From Mycobacterium attenuatum (GTDB lineage Bacteria; Actinomycetota; Actinomycetes; Mycobacteriales; Mycobacteriaceae), in contig NZ_UPHT01000005.1 in assembly GCF_900566085.1 (NCBI RefSeq), positions 36,979 through 100,978 on the forward strand: DNA of 64,000 bases. Direction: 5' to 3'. Position 1 is the first letter of the stretch; every line of letters starts with the position of its first letter. Shown one piece after another: positions 53,444 to 63,213 of this stretch. The notes beneath the pieces were generated by a model that was not told the DNA's origin, did not search any database, and worked only from the letters and a program-made list of their open reading frames with translations. A program made the translations under genes and the position numbers.

Positions 53444-54679
53444 GTGACCGTCCTCGACGACCTGGCCCAGCCCCGATTCAGCGAAGCGGCCCAGCAGATC
53501 CGCGACATGATGGGCGCGCTGGCCCCGGAGTGCCCGCTGGACGCCGAGGCGTTGCACGCCAGAGCCAGCGCCGACACCGGTCTGGATGACTTCGGCCCAG
53601 CCGGCTACCGGGAACGACTTGACGTCTTTGTGGCCGCGTTGCACGACATCGACGGGCTGCACGCGGCCGGGGTGGTCAACTTCTACGGGCAACTGCTGCA
53701 GCTGCTCAAGAACCGGCTGCTGCTGGCCGACTTGCTGCGCCGGCATCCCGAGATCGACGGCATCGAGCTGCAACCGCCGGTGGTGATAGCCGGTTTGCCC
53801 CGCACCGGCACCACACATCTGCACAACCTGTTGGCGGCGGCGCCCACCTTCCGCACGATGCCGTACTGGGAAAGTGTCGAGCCGTTTCCCCTGCCGTCCG
53901 AAGCCGGCCGCAGCCCCGTTGAGCCGGATCCGCGGCGGACCCGTATGGACGTCGCCGTCGCGGTGATCAACACCGTGATGCCCCTCTTCCCGCTGATGCA
54001 CGAGATGACCACCGATCACGTGCACGAAGAGATCCAGCTGCTGGCCAACGATTTCTCGACGATGCTGTTGGAGACACTGGCCCACGTGCCCCGCTGGCGC
54101 GACTACTACCTTGCCCACGACCAGACGCCGCATTACGAATACCTGGCCACCCAACTCAAGGCGATGCAATTCCTGCGCGGCGGGCGGCGCTGGCTGCTCA
54201 AGTCGCCCCAACACCTCGAGCAGGTGCCGGTACTGGATCGGGTCTTTCCCGGCAGCATCGTGGTGTTCACCCACCGCGACCCGGTGCCGGTGGCGCTGTC
54301 GATGATGGCGATGATCACCTATTCGGCGCGCATGCACCGCTGGCCCGTGCCGGTGGCGGAGATCGCGGCGTATTGGATGGACCGGCTCGAGCAGATGCTC
54401 ACCGCGCTCGTGCGCGATCGCGACACCATCGGTCCGCAGCGTTCGCTCGACATTCGCTTCGACGACTTCATGGCCGGCGAACTCGCCGTTGCCAAGCAGG
54501 TGTATGAACTGGCCGGCGAACCGTTCGGCGAGGCGGAGCGCGCCGCGATCACCGGCTATCTGGACGGCCACCGGCGCGGGCGGCTGGGAAACGTCGAAAC
54601 CTCGTGCGAGATGTTCGGGCTGACAGCGGAGGATCTGCGGGCCCGGTTCGCGCCCTATGTCGAGCGCTTTCTGACCTAG
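53444..54679 (+). CDS. PAPS-dependent sulfotransferase family protein
   Basis: The protein has 411 residues with a GTG start. The 5'-phosphosulfate-binding loop is VIAGLPRTGTTHLHNLLAAA, and the 3'-phosphate-binding region is VVFTHRDPVPVALSM. A DHVHEEIQLLANDFSTM segment with a catalytic-type His lies between them. It matches the mycobacterial Stf-like family that transfers sulfate from PAPS to lipids or alcohols. It is divergent from TetR and not clearly in an operon with ephF, which follows after a 12-bp inverted repeat. The acceptor is unknown. Confidence 0.85.
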   Translation: MTVLDDLAQPRFSEAAQQIRDMMGALAPECPLDAEALHARASADTGLDDFGPAGYRERLDVFVAALHDIDGLHAAGVVNFYGQLLQLLKNRLLLADLLRRHPEIDGIELQPPVVIAGLPRTGTTHLHNLLAAAPTFRTMPYWESVEPFPLPSEAGRSPVEPDPRRTRMDVAVAVINTVMPLFPLMHEMTTDHVHEEIQLLANDFSTMLLETLAHVPRWRDYYLAHDQTPHYEYLATQLKAMQFLRGGRRWLLKSPQHLEQVPVLDRVFPGSIVVFTHRDPVPVALSMMAMITYSARMHRWPVPVAEIAAYWMDRLEQMLTALVRDRDTIGPQRSLDIRFDDFMAGELAVAKQVYELAGEPFGEAERAAITGYLDGHRRGRLGNVETSCEMFGLTAEDLRARFAPYVERFLT

Positions 54680-54706
54680 CGCTGCGGCTGGGTACCCAGC
54701 TTGGCG

Positions 54707-54765
54707 CCGAGCCTGTAAATAGGCAGAAGAAGTGCGAGTAGCAGCCTGCGAAATTACAGGCTCGG
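54707..54765. repeat. 12-bp perfect inverted repeat between the sulfotransferase and ephF
   Basis: CCGAGCCTGTAA (54707-54718) and TTACAGGCTCGG (54754-54765) are exact reverse complements separated by 35 bases. They may form a stem-loop acting as a terminator for the sulfotransferase, or a widely spaced operator before ephF. Confidence 0.65.
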
Positions 54766-54803
54766 TGGCCGGCTGGGTGGGGCGAGCGCTACCTTCTCAG
54801 TAC

Positions 54804-55700
54804 ATGACTCAAACCATGACCACAATGCCCGCCCTGGAGGGCGTCGAACACCGGTTTGTCGAGGTAGGCGACGGCGTGACCATCCACGTCGCCGACGCCG
54901 GTCCGGCCGACGGGCCGGCGGTGATGCTGGTGCACGGCTTTCCGGAGAACTGGTGGGAGTGGCACAAGCTGATCGGCCCGCTGGCTGCCGACGGCTACCG
55001 GGTGCTGTGCCCCGATCTGCGCGGTGCGGGCTGGAGCTCGGCGCCGCGCTCGCGGTACCTCAAGAGCGAGATGGCCGACGACCTGGCTGCGGTGCTGGAC
55101 CGTTTGGGTGTCGCATCGGTCAAACTCGTCGCCCATGACTGGGGCGGGCCGGTCGCCTTCATCATGATGCTGCGCTACCCCGTCAAGGTGACCGGCTTCT
55201 TCGGGCTCAATACCTCGGCGCCGTGGGTACGCCGCGACCTTGGAATGCTGCGCCACATGTGGCGGTTCTGGTACCAGATCCCGATGTCGTTGCCGGTCAT
55301 TGGTCCGCGGCTGATCGCCGACCACAAGGCCCGCTACTTCCGGATGCTGACGTGCTGGGTCGGGGGCGGATACAGCGTGCCCGACGAGGACTTCCGGATG
55401 TACGTCGACTGCATGCGCCAGCCCGGGCACGCCGAAGCCGGCTCGCGGTGGTATCGCAGCTTCCAGACCAGCGAGATGCTGCGCTGGCTGCGTGGCGAAT
55501 ACAACGACGCGCGGGTCGACGTGCCGGTGCGCTGGCTGCACGGCACCGGCGATCCGGTGATCACGCCCAACCTGCTGCGCGGATATGAAAGCCGGGCAAG
55601 CGATTTCGAGGTTGAGCTGGTCGACGGTGTGGGCCATTGGATCGTCGAGCAGCGGCCCGATCTGGTGCTGGACCGGCTGCGCGCGTTCCTTACGGCTTGA
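54804..55700 (+). CDS. ephF: epoxide hydrolase EphF (alpha/beta hydrolase)
   Basis: The protein has 298 residues from the ATG at 54804. HGFPE at 44-48 supplies the oxyanion hole, Asp112 in AHDWGGP is the nucleophile, and His278 in GVGHWIVE is the base. A cap domain with Tyr residues lies between. It hydrolyses epoxides to diols. It corresponds to Rv0134. The end overlaps the convergent alcohol dehydrogenase gene by 11 bp. The frame is open to 54732, but the ATG at 54804 fits the family length. Confidence 0.93.
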   Translation: MTQTMTTMPALEGVEHRFVEVGDGVTIHVADAGPADGPAVMLVHGFPENWWEWHKLIGPLAADGYRVLCPDLRGAGWSSAPRSRYLKSEMADDLAAVLDRLGVASVKLVAHDWGGPVAFIMMLRYPVKVTGFFGLNTSAPWVRRDLGMLRHMWRFWYQIPMSLPVIGPRLIADHKARYFRMLTCWVGGGYSVPDEDFRMYVDCMRQPGHAEAGSRWYRSFQTSEMLRWLRGEYNDARVDVPVRWLHGTGDPVITPNLLRGYESRASDFEVELVDGVGHWIVEQRPDLVLDRLRAFLTA

Positions 55701-56736
55701 CCAGGATACGGATCGGGTTGCCCTGCTGGCGCTCCAGCTTCTCGATGCCCGCCGGCAGGTCGTCGAGGGCGATAACCTCGCTGATCGACCGCGAAATATC
55801 AAGGCGTCCAAGCGAAACCAGTCTTGCCAGGGTCTCGATGTCGACGTTTTGGTAACCGAGATGACCGAGCACCTGCTTGCGGGTGACCCCCAACAGCACG
55901 GTCGGCCCGATGCTCGGCGACTCGGCGCTCATCCCCACGCAGACCAGCCGCCCGCCGTTGGTCAACGCGCCAAGGGCCTGTTCGAACGTCACTTTCAGGC
56001 CGACGGCGTCGAACGCCACGTCCAGCAACCGCCCGCCGGTGACCTCGGCAATCTTGTCGGCCAGCCCGTCGTCTCGGGTGTCGAACGCATAGTCGGCGCC
56101 CAGTTCCAGGGCGCGTTCCAGCACCGCCGGGTTGATGTCCAGGGCGATCACCGGTGCCGCCCCGACCAGCCGGGCGAGCTGGACGATGTGGGTGCCCACC
56201 CCGCCCACGCCCCAGACCCCGACCGATTCGCCGACGCCCACCTTCGCGGTTCGGACGACGGCGCCGAACGGTGTCGACACCGCGTCGGCCAGGATCGCGG
56301 CCTGCTCCAGGGGAACGTTGTCCGGCACCCGGGTCAGGCCGGCTGCCTGCGCCACGGTGTATTCGGCCCATGCGCCGTCGTAGGCGAAGGCCATCAGCTG
56401 GATGTTCAGGCAGTTGACGACGTCGCCGCGGCGGCAATTCGGGCAGCTTTGGCACGGCCGGCCGGCGGCCACCACCACCCGGTCACCCTCGGCCCAGCCC
56501 GTCACGTCGGGACCCAACTTTGCGATGGTGCCCGAGGCCTCGTGGCCCTGGGTCACCACCGGTTTCTGGGCCGGGAACGTGCCGTTGATCAGGCTCAGAT
56601 CCGAGTGGCAGATGCCGCAGAAGGCAACCTTGACCAAGACCTCGCCCGGACCCGGCTCGGGTATCGGAACAGCTTCCAGCGCAACCCTTTTGGTATCCGC
56701 ATAGAAGCGTTCGGCGCGCATGGTGGCCATGGTCAC
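55690..56736 (-). CDS. zinc-dependent alcohol dehydrogenase
   Basis: The protein has 348 residues. The start is the GTG at 56736, overlapping the stop of the preceding molbindin gene (GTGA), or one of the ATGs at 56730 or 56721. The catalytic zinc ligands are in CGICHSD and GHEASG, the structural zinc cysteines are in PCQSCPNCRRGDVVNC, and the Rossmann motif is GVWGVGGVGTHIVQLA. It oxidises alcohols or reduces aldehydes with NAD(P)H. Coupling to a TOBE/molbindin gene is odd. The pair is inserted between ephF and the Rv0135c-like regulator. Confidence 0.92.
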   Translation of the reverse strand: MTMATMRAERFYADTKRVALEAVPIPEPGPGEVLVKVAFCGICHSDLSLINGTFPAQKPVVTQGHEASGTIAKLGPDVTGWAEGDRVVVAAGRPCQSCPNCRRGDVVNCLNIQLMAFAYDGAWAEYTVAQAAGLTRVPDNVPLEQAAILADAVSTPFGAVVRTAKVGVGESVGVWGVGGVGTHIVQLARLVGAAPVIALDINPAVLERALELGADYAFDTRDDGLADKIAEVTGGRLLDVAFDAVGLKVTFEQALGALTNGGRLVCVGMSAESPSIGPTVLLGVTRKQVLGHLGYQNVDIETLARLVSLGRLDISRSISEVIALDDLPAGIEKLERQQGNPIRILVKP

Positions 56737-56945
56737 TCGACGCCGATCGTGACCTCTGTCGACTTGATGAACACCGTTGCGGGCTGGCCGACCTGCAGGC
56801 CGAGTTCGACCGCCGCGTCCTTGGTGACCGACGACGTGACGATCTGGTCGCAGCCGTCGAGTTTGACCTTGACAATCGCCATCACGCTGCCGAGGTCGAC
56901 CTCGGTGATGGTGCCCTTGAGCTGGTTCCTGGTCGATAGCCGCAT
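56733..56945 (-). CDS. molybdopterin-binding (Mop/TOBE) small protein
   Basis: The protein has 70 residues with a good Shine-Dalgarno (AAAGGACTGCG). It is a single TOBE domain: STRNQLKGTITEVDLGSVMA, VKLDGCDQIVTSSVTKDAAV and VFIKSTEVTIGVE. Stand-alone molbindins bind molybdate or tungstate as hexamers. Its stop overlaps the start of the alcohol dehydrogenase gene. A metal-supply or sensing role for a neighbouring enzyme is possible, but the dehydrogenase is a zinc enzyme, so the link is unclear. Confidence 0.88.
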   Translation of the reverse strand: MRLSTRNQLKGTITEVDLGSVMAIVKVKLDGCDQIVTSSVTKDAAVELGLQVGQPATVFIKSTEVTIGVE

Positions 56946-56998
56946 CGCAGTCCTTTCAACAATTCACCCGGGGTGTGCGACGAGCGTAGTGGGCCCGT

Positions 56999-57604
56999 TC
57001 AGGAGCGAGGACCCAGGAGGGCTATGGATGCATCGACCGCCGGTTCGACGATGTCGCGGACGGGTCGCCCGTCCTCGACGGCGAGCGCGGTCAGTTCACG
57101 CAGTCCGCCCAGCAGGATGACCGACAGCGGCACGGTTAGTGGCGGCAGGCTGACCCGCCGGAAGCCCGGGCTGGCGCTGAGTTCGATCAGCAGTGTGGAC
57201 AGCACCTGCAATCCGCGGCGCTGGACGGGCCGCGCGACGGCCCCCAGTGACGGGAGTTCGCGAATCCAGCTCAAGGTGATCGCCTGCCGGGACTCGATGT
57301 GCCCAACGTAGGCCTCGACAGCCTGGCGAATCTGCTGGTGCCAATGGGCGTCGGGATCGACTGCCGCCTGGATGCGCTCGCCGAGCTTTTCGACGTCGGC
57401 CTGCAGCAGCTCCAGAAAGCACTGCTCCTTGCCGCTGAACTGGTCGTAGAAGGTGCGTTTGGAGGTGCGGGCGTGGCGGACGATGTCGGCAACGGTGGTC
57501 GCGCGGTAGCCGCGCTCACCGATAGCAGCGGCGAGGCCGTCGAACAGCCGAAGCCGAAAAGGGTCAATTTCGGCCGGCGCGGCATTGCCGGCAACTGCTG
57601 TCAC
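56999..57604 (-). CDS. TetR family regulator (Rv0135c-like)
   Basis: The protein has 201 residues from a GTG at 57604 with GAAGGAAGAG upstream; H37Rv Rv0135c has the same length. The helix-turn-helix reads LRLFDGLAAAIGERGYRATT, VADIVRHARTSKRTFYDQFS and GKEQCFLELLQADVE. It is divergent from cyp138. The 140-bp intergenic region holds four GGTAC half-sites in two pairs. The frame is open to 57757 but upstream residues overlap the cyp138 coding start. Confidence 0.9.
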   Translation of the reverse strand: MTAVAGNAAPAEIDPFRLRLFDGLAAAIGERGYRATTVADIVRHARTSKRTFYDQFSGKEQCFLELLQADVEKLGERIQAAVDPDAHWHQQIRQAVEAYVGHIESRQAITLSWIRELPSLGAVARPVQRRGLQVLSTLLIELSASPGFRRVSLPPLTVPLSVILLGGLRELTALAVEDGRPVRDIVEPAVDASIALLGPRS

Positions 57605-57647
57605 CAACGCTCTTCCTTCGCGGATCGGTGTGGAGCTTGTCAGCCTT

Positions 57648-57697
57648 GGTACCAAAGGGTACCGTGCCAGGATAAGCCTGCGGTACGCCGCGGTACC
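57648..57697. promoter_or_regulatory. two pairs of GGTAC(C) repeats between the TetR gene and cyp138
   Basis: GGTACC at 57648-57653 and 57658-57663, then GGTACG at 57682-57687 and GGTACC at 57692-57697. Within each pair the elements are 10 bp apart (one helical turn), and the pairs are 34 bp apart. They are good candidates for operators of the divergent TetR. Confidence 0.6.
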
Positions 57698-57744
57698 ATC
57701 CCCGTGTTCATGCAGCCCGGGGCGGATGTTGGGAGTCCATCTCG

Positions 57745-59070
57745 ATGAGCCACGCAATCACCGATGCGCCAGCACAACCGGCAGTCATGTTGCCGCCGGC
57801 GCCGCGGATCCCCAGCCTGATCCAAGGCCTCATTTTTGCAATCACGCGCCGCGGCATGATGCGTCGGCTGGCGCGGCGCTATGGCAACGTCTTCACGCTG
57901 AATATCCCCATCTATGGGCGGGTCGTCGTCGTCGGTGACCCGCAGCTGGCCCGACAGATATTCACCACCAGCCCCGACGAATTGGGCAACATCCAGCCGA
58001 ACCTGAGCCGGCTGTTCGGCTCCGGCTCGGTCTTCGCGCTCGACGGTGATGACCACCGCCGGCGGCGGCGCCTGCTGGCACCGCCGTTTCACGGCAAGAG
58101 CATCAAGAAATACGAGGCCATCATCGAGGAGGAGACGCTGCGCGAGACGGCTCGCTGGCCGGAGGACGAGCCGTTTGCGACGCTGCCGTCGATGATGCAC
58201 ATCACCCTCAACGCCATCTTGCGTGCGGTTTTCGGGGCCGACGGAGCCGAACTCGACGAACTGCGCCGGCTCATCCCGCCGTGGGTCACGCAGGGGTCGC
58301 GGCTGGCGGCGATGCCGAAACCGAAACGCAACTACGGCCGTTACAGCCCGTGGGGCCGGCTGGCGGAGTACCGGCGCCAGTACGACGTGGTCCTTGACAA
58401 GCTGATCGACCGCGAGCGCTCGGACCCGAACTTCGCCGACCGGACCGACGTGCTCGCGTTGATGCTGCGCAGCACCTACGACGACGGATCGCTGATGTCC
58501 CGCAAGGACATTGGTGACGAGCTGCTCACCCTGCTGGCCGCCGGGCATGAAACCACCGCGGCCACGCTGGCTTGGGCATTCGAACGGCTGACCCGGCACC
58601 CGCAGCTCCTGGCTGCCCTGGTGGCGGAGGCCGACGCGGGCGGTGACGAGCTGCGCCAGGCGACGATCCTGGAAGTCCAGCGGGCCAGGACCGTCATCGA
58701 TTTTGCGGCCCGGCACATCTATTCCGACGTATATCGGCTCGGTGAGTGGTCGATCCCGCGCGGGGATTCGATCATCATCAACATCGGCCAGATTCACGAC
58801 AATCCCGTCGTATTCCCCGACCCGCAGCGTTTCGACCCGCAGCGCTACCTCGAACGTAAGCCGTCGACGTTCGCCTGGATCCCGTTCGGCGGCGGCACCC
58901 GCCGTTGTGTGGGCGCGGCGTTCGCCAACATGGAAATGGATGTGGTGCTGCGAACTGTGTTGCGTCACTTCGTCATCGAGACGACGACGGCACCCGACGA
59001 GAAGTGGCGCTGCCGCGGTGTCGCCTACATTCCCAAGGACGGCGGACAGATCGTGATGCGCCGGCGCTGA
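57745..59070 (+). CDS. cyp138: cytochrome P450 CYP138
   Basis: The protein has 441 residues. The oxygen-binding helix motif is AGHETTA from residue 266, an ExxR (EVQRAR) follows, and the heme-binding loop FGGGTRRCVGA has the ligand Cys388. It is a soluble-type bacterial P450 with an N-terminal region lacking a membrane anchor. It corresponds to Rv0136, also 441 residues. No ferredoxin is nearby. The substrate is unknown. A divergent TetR and paired GGTAC sites probably control it. Confidence 0.95.
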   Translation: MSHAITDAPAQPAVMLPPAPRIPSLIQGLIFAITRRGMMRRLARRYGNVFTLNIPIYGRVVVVGDPQLARQIFTTSPDELGNIQPNLSRLFGSGSVFALDGDDHRRRRRLLAPPFHGKSIKKYEAIIEEETLRETARWPEDEPFATLPSMMHITLNAILRAVFGADGAELDELRRLIPPWVTQGSRLAAMPKPKRNYGRYSPWGRLAEYRRQYDVVLDKLIDRERSDPNFADRTDVLALMLRSTYDDGSLMSRKDIGDELLTLLAAGHETTAATLAWAFERLTRHPQLLAALVAEADAGGDELRQATILEVQRARTVIDFAARHIYSDVYRLGEWSIPRGDSIIINIGQIHDNPVVFPDPQRFDPQRYLERKPSTFAWIPFGGGTRRCVGAAFANMEMDVVLRTVLRHFVIETTTAPDEKWRCRGVAYIPKDGGQIVMRRR

Positions 59071-59091
59071 CCGGTTCGCCTACGGGTTTGC

Positions 59092-59604
59092 CTATGGGTT
59101 TGTTGAGGCCCGGCGCGGCAGTTTCCAGCCCGGGCGGACGTAGTGGCAGGTGTACCCGTAGGGGTAGCGCTGCAGGTAATCCTGGTGCTCGGGCTCGGCT
59201 TCCCAGAATGCTCCGGCCGGGCTGACTTCGGTCACCACTTTGCCCGGCCACAGGCCGGAGGCTTCGACGTCGGCGATGGTGTCCGACGCGATCCGTCGTT
59301 GCTCGTCGTCGAGGTAGAAGATGGCCGAGCGGTAGCTGGTGCCGACATCATTACCCTGCCGGTTCTTCGTCGTCGGATCGTGGATTTGGAAGAAGAACTC
59401 CAGCAGTGCGCGGTAGTCGGTGACCGCTGGGTCGTAGACGATTTCGACGGCCTCGGCGTGGCTGCCGTGATTGCGGTACGTGGCGTTGGGGGTGTCGCCG
59501 CCGCTGTAACCGACGCGGGTCGAGATGACACCGGGCTGGCAGCGGATCAGGTCCTGCATGCCCCAGAAGCATCCGCCGGCCAGGATTGCCGTGTTGGTCG
59601 TCAT
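59092..59604 (-). CDS. msrA: peptide methionine sulfoxide reductase MsrA
   Basis: The protein has 170 residues from the ATG at 59604 (GGAGAGAAGGCA upstream). The catalytic motif is GGCFWG with Cys12. [20 protein letters not shown] and [12 protein letters not shown] are family blocks. It reduces methionine-S-sulfoxide in proteins, using thioredoxin. It corresponds to Rv0137c. It lies 21 bp from the convergent cyp138 stop. The next gene upstream on the same strand (MmpL) ends 46 bases before it, so co-transcription is possible. Confidence 0.95.
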   Translation of the reverse strand: MTTNTAILAGGCFWGMQDLIRCQPGVISTRVGYSGGDTPNATYRNHGSHAEAVEIVYDPAVTDYRALLEFFFQIHDPTTKNRQGNDVGTSYRSAIFYLDDEQRRIASDTIADVEASGLWPGKVVTEVSPAGAFWEAEPEHQDYLQRYPYGYTCHYVRPGWKLPRRASTNP

Positions 59605-59650
59605 TGCCTTCTCTCCTTCGGTGGGGTCGTCACGGGCCCACGATCCGAGG

Positions 59651-62600
59651 TTAGTTGCGGCTGGCCGACATCGCCCAAAGCCAGACCACGCAGTCGGGGT
59701 CGACTCCGTCGGCGCTGCCGGATGTCCCACGCGATGCCCCGGCGTACACCGGCACCAGCTCTGCCCCATCAGGTTCGGACGGTTCGTCATCGGTGCCGGG
59801 ATCGGGTCGGTTGCTCGGGCGCGACGGCTCGGCGGGGACGAGGGCTTGCGGCCGCACCTGTCGCCGTTTCGGGCGCTGCCGGGTGGGCCACCAGTTGGCG
59901 TTACCCACCAGCACCGCAAGCGAGGGCACGGTAATGGTGCGGACCAGGAAGGTGTCGAGCAGCAGACCGACGCCGATGATGAAGCCCGCTTGAACCATGG
60001 TGCTGATGCTGGCGAACAGCATGCCGAACATCGACGCGGCGAAGATGATTCCGGCGGAGGTGATCACGCCGCCGGTCGTGCCGACGGTACGGATGACGCC
60101 GGAGCGGATACCGTTGGGGGATTCGTCGCGAATCCGCGAAACTAACAGCATGTTGTAGTCGGCGCCGACGGCGACCAGCACGATGAACGCCATCCCCGGA
60201 ACGCTCCACCCCAGGGGCTGGCCACCGATGAGCTGGAATGCGATCACCCCGACGCCCAATGCCGACAGGTACGAAACAACCACGGAGGCAACGAGATACA
60301 GGGGCGCGACGACCGCCCGTAGCAGCATGATCAAGATGAACAGCACCACGGCGATGGTCGCGACGATGATGAACCGGATGTCGTGGTTGTAGTAGTCGCG
60401 CATCTGGGCATACGTCGGGGTGGTGCCCGACATCGCGATCGACGCGTCGGCCAGTGACGTATTGGGCTGGGCGCTGTGGGCGGCGTCGATGATCGCCTTG
60501 TCCTGGTCGAAAGCGGCGGTGCTGAACGGGTCTAGTTTCGACTGGACCAGGTAGCGCACCGCGTGCCCATCGGGTGAGACGAAGATCGATGCCAGGTCTT
60601 TGAAGCGGGCGTCGTTCATCGCTTCCGGCGGGATGTAGAAGCCGGACATGCCGGGTTTGGATGCGTTGAGCTTCATCGACAACAAGAATGCGGCGGCATC
60701 GGACAGGCCGCGGCCCATCTGTTTGGTCTGCTCGGTCAGTTGCTGCACCCCGTCGGCCACCCGCTGGCTGCCGTCGGCCAGCGCATTGGCTCCCTGCTGC
60801 ATTTCGGCCAGTTGCTGCTGTAAGCCGCCGGGACTGCCCAGGCCGAGCGATTGAATTGTCTGGACCGCCTGATTCAGCGATGCCCGCATGGCCTGCAGCG
60901 TTGCGACCAGATTCTGGACGTCCGGGGCGGCCTGCAGCTGTCTGGCGACATCGGCGATCTGATCGAACGCCCCGGAATTGCGGGCGTTGACCAGCACTTG
61001 CAGTTGGTCTCGGGCGGTAGCGCAAGCGGGGTCGGTGGTGCAGACCGGGCTGGCGTTGAGTCCGGCCAGCACCGGTCCGGCCATGTTAAGCACCTCGTCG
61101 ATGCTGCCGGCATTGCTGTGCAGCCTCGCGGCCAGTTGCTGGATCTGTCGCAGTGTCGTGCTGGCGTCGACTTGGTTCGCCACCCGGGATGCCTCGCCGG
61201 CCAGGCCGTTGATCACCGCGATCGCCTGGTTGACCTGGCCGGTGATCGCGGCCAGGGCGTCGGCGAGCTTGCGGGACCCGGCGGTCAGCGCATCCAGGTC
61301 CCCGTTGGCGCCGGCGATCTGTTGCGACGCATCCGACAACTTCCCGCCGACCTCGCCGGCTTGATAGCTGAGCTTGGCTTCCTCCAACGATTCGCCCTTG
61401 GGTCGCGTGATACCGCGAACCATGGCGATGTCGGGCAGCTGGCTGACTCGCTGCGCCATCTGCTCGAGATCGGCGAGCGCCTGCGGATTACGCAGATCGT
61501 GCGGTGAGTGGATGTAAATGTATTGCGGGATAGTCGAACTCGGCGAAAAGTGCCGGCCCATCGCCTCATATCCGACATTGCTTTCCACCCCGGACGGCAA
61601 CGCCGCCCGCGCGTCGTAGGTGTAGCGCACCATGGTCGCGCAGCCGGCCAGCGCGACCAGAACCAGCAGGCTGGCCGTCAAGTGCGCGATCGGACGACGG
61701 ACGATGTGAATTCCCGACCGCCGCCACAACCGGCTAGTGAGCTCCCGTCTCGGTGCGATCCACCCACGCCGCCCGGCGAGCACCATGACCGCCGGCAGCA
61801 GGGTGACTGCCGCCAGGAACGCGATTGCGATCGACACCGCCAACGCGGGCCCGACAGTGGAGAACACGCCCAGACGGGTGAACGACATGAAGACGAAGGT
61901 GACCGCAACGGTTGCCGCGGAGGCCGCGATCACTTTGCCGATGGACGCCAGGGCGCGGGCAATGGCCTGGTCGGAGTCCACTCCGCGGCGCAGGCATTCG
62001 TGGTAGCGGCTGATGAGGAACACCGCGTAATCGGTACCGGCGCCGATCATCATCGCGGTCATGAACACCACGGTCTGATCGGATATGCCCAACCCTAGAC
62101 GGGCCAGACCGGCAACGACTTGCTGAGCCGTCACCAGCGACAAGCCGATAGTCAGCAAGGGCAGGAACATGGTCACGGGGTTGCGGTAGACCACCAGCAG
62201 GATCAACAGCACCATGACGATGGTCGCGGTCTCGATCACATGCAGATCACGCTGCCCGATCGCGGACATATCGGCGATGGTGGCCGGCAGCCCCGTCAGG
62301 TTCGCGGTCAGCGCGGACCCGGCGACCGTGTGCTTGACGATGTCGGTCACCCGTGTGTAGGCCTGGGTGGATTGCGGTGAGCCCAGTTCACCGGCGATGC
62401 TGACCGGGATGAACCACGCTTTGTGGTCTTTGCTCTCCACGACTTCTCGCAGTGGCGGCGCGTTGATGAAGTCCTGCACCGCAACCACGTCGTGGTTGTC
62501 ATGGCGCAGCCGGTCGACCAGCGTGCGATAGACGTCTTCGTCGGCCTGGCTCAGCCCGTGCTCATCGGTGAGCACCACCACGGCGACGTTTTGCGATCCT

Positions 62601-62923
62601 GGCTCGTGAAACGCCTCGGCCATCTGCTTGGCGGTGACCATGACGGGCGCATCCTCGGGCAGGATCTCCACCGTGTGCTCGCGAACCACCTGAGTAAGCG
62701 GCGGCAAGGCCACCGATAGGGCGGCCGCCAATGCGACCCAGAAACCGATGACGAGCAACGGTCTGCGCACCACCAAGCGGGCCAGGCCGGGGAAGATACC
62801 GCCGGTCGGCAGGCCGAGGTTAGGGTTGCGGCGCAGCACTATGGGGCTTTGGGGGCGCTGTAGGGCGTTTTGGCTAGGCTTGAGCGTCAAACGCGAACGG
62901 GGACAATGTAATCCGATCGCCAT
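59651..62923 (-). CDS. MmpL family RND transporter
   Basis: The protein has 1090 residues with the twelve-helix RND plan. The first half has [16 protein letters not shown] in TM4 and the second half has [18 protein letters not shown], the Asp-Tyr relay pairs. Two periplasmic domains are present; the second (about 480-800) holds a long Gln/Leu-rich coiled-coil-like region ([20 protein letters not shown]) and a Cys pair in [13 protein letters not shown], as in the MmpL4/MmpL5 group. The C-terminal tail is Pro-rich and charged. It would export a lipid or siderophore-like cargo. No MmpS partner is in the window. I do not recall an mmpL next to msrA in H37Rv. Confidence 0.92.
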   Translation of the reverse strand: MAIGLHCPRSRLTLKPSQNALQRPQSPIVLRRNPNLGLPTGGIFPGLARLVVRRPLLVIGFWVALAAALSVALPPLTQVVREHTVEILPEDAPVMVTAKQMAEAFHEPGSQNVAVVVLTDEHGLSQADEDVYRTLVDRLRHDNHDVVAVQDFINAPPLREVVESKDHKAWFIPVSIAGELGSPQSTQAYTRVTDIVKHTVAGSALTANLTGLPATIADMSAIGQRDLHVIETATIVMVLLILLVVYRNPVTMFLPLLTIGLSLVTAQQVVAGLARLGLGISDQTVVFMTAMMIGAGTDYAVFLISRYHECLRRGVDSDQAIARALASIGKVIAASAATVAVTFVFMSFTRLGVFSTVGPALAVSIAIAFLAAVTLLPAVMVLAGRRGWIAPRRELTSRLWRRSGIHIVRRPIAHLTASLLVLVALAGCATMVRYTYDARAALPSGVESNVGYEAMGRHFSPSSTIPQYIYIHSPHDLRNPQALADLEQMAQRVSQLPDIAMVRGITRPKGESLEEAKLSYQAGEVGGKLSDASQQIAGANGDLDALTAGSRKLADALAAITGQVNQAIAVINGLAGEASRVANQVDASTTLRQIQQLAARLHSNAGSIDEVLNMAGPVLAGLNASPVCTTDPACATARDQLQVLVNARNSGAFDQIADVARQLQAAPDVQNLVATLQAMRASLNQAVQTIQSLGLGSPGGLQQQLAEMQQGANALADGSQRVADGVQQLTEQTKQMGRGLSDAAAFLLSMKLNASKPGMSGFYIPPEAMNDARFKDLASIFVSPDGHAVRYLVQSKLDPFSTAAFDQDKAIIDAAHSAQPNTSLADASIAMSGTTPTYAQMRDYYNHDIRFIIVATIAVVLFILIMLLRAVVAPLYLVASVVVSYLSALGVGVIAFQLIGGQPLGWSVPGMAFIVLVAVGADYNMLLVSRIRDESPNGIRSGVIRTVGTTGGVITSAGIIFAASMFGMLFASISTMVQAGFIIGVGLLLDTFLVRTITVPSLAVLVGNANWWPTRQRPKRRQVRPQALVPAEPSRPSNRPDPGTDDEPSEPDGAELVPVYAGASRGTSGSADGVDPDCVVWLWAMSASRN

Positions 62924-63213
62924 TTGCGGAGTTCGAGCGGGGGCTGGACACGTGACGCACTATTGGACAACTCCAGATTCTTCGTCGGTTGATCTACACA
63001 GCGGGGTGCTCGGTCTGGGCTACCCGCAAATGTGTCGTCGTTAACGTGTCGGCGCGCCGCGAAATCTCATCGATCTGAGCTGCCCGGCCGGCGGCCGGCA
63101 GGCCTCATGACGCCCGGGTGAGGTTGTGACGCCCGGCCGGTGGGTAGATAACGGGCGCGGTCCTGGTATCCAGACAGCGTGTTCGGCGAGGAAGGTGACG
63201 GAAGGTGGCAGCC
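62924..63213. other. intergenic region between mmpL and the FHA gene
   Basis: This 290-bp divergent region has no convincing gene. It should carry promoters for both neighbours. No clear palindrome was recognised. Confidence 0.4.

Noticed and set aside
55585..57120. 511-codon plus-strand frame
   Set aside because: It is antisense to the alcohol dehydrogenase and molbindin genes, which have full motif support.
57640..58968. 442-codon minus-strand frame
   Set aside because: It is antisense to cyp138, whose heme and ExxR motifs are clear.
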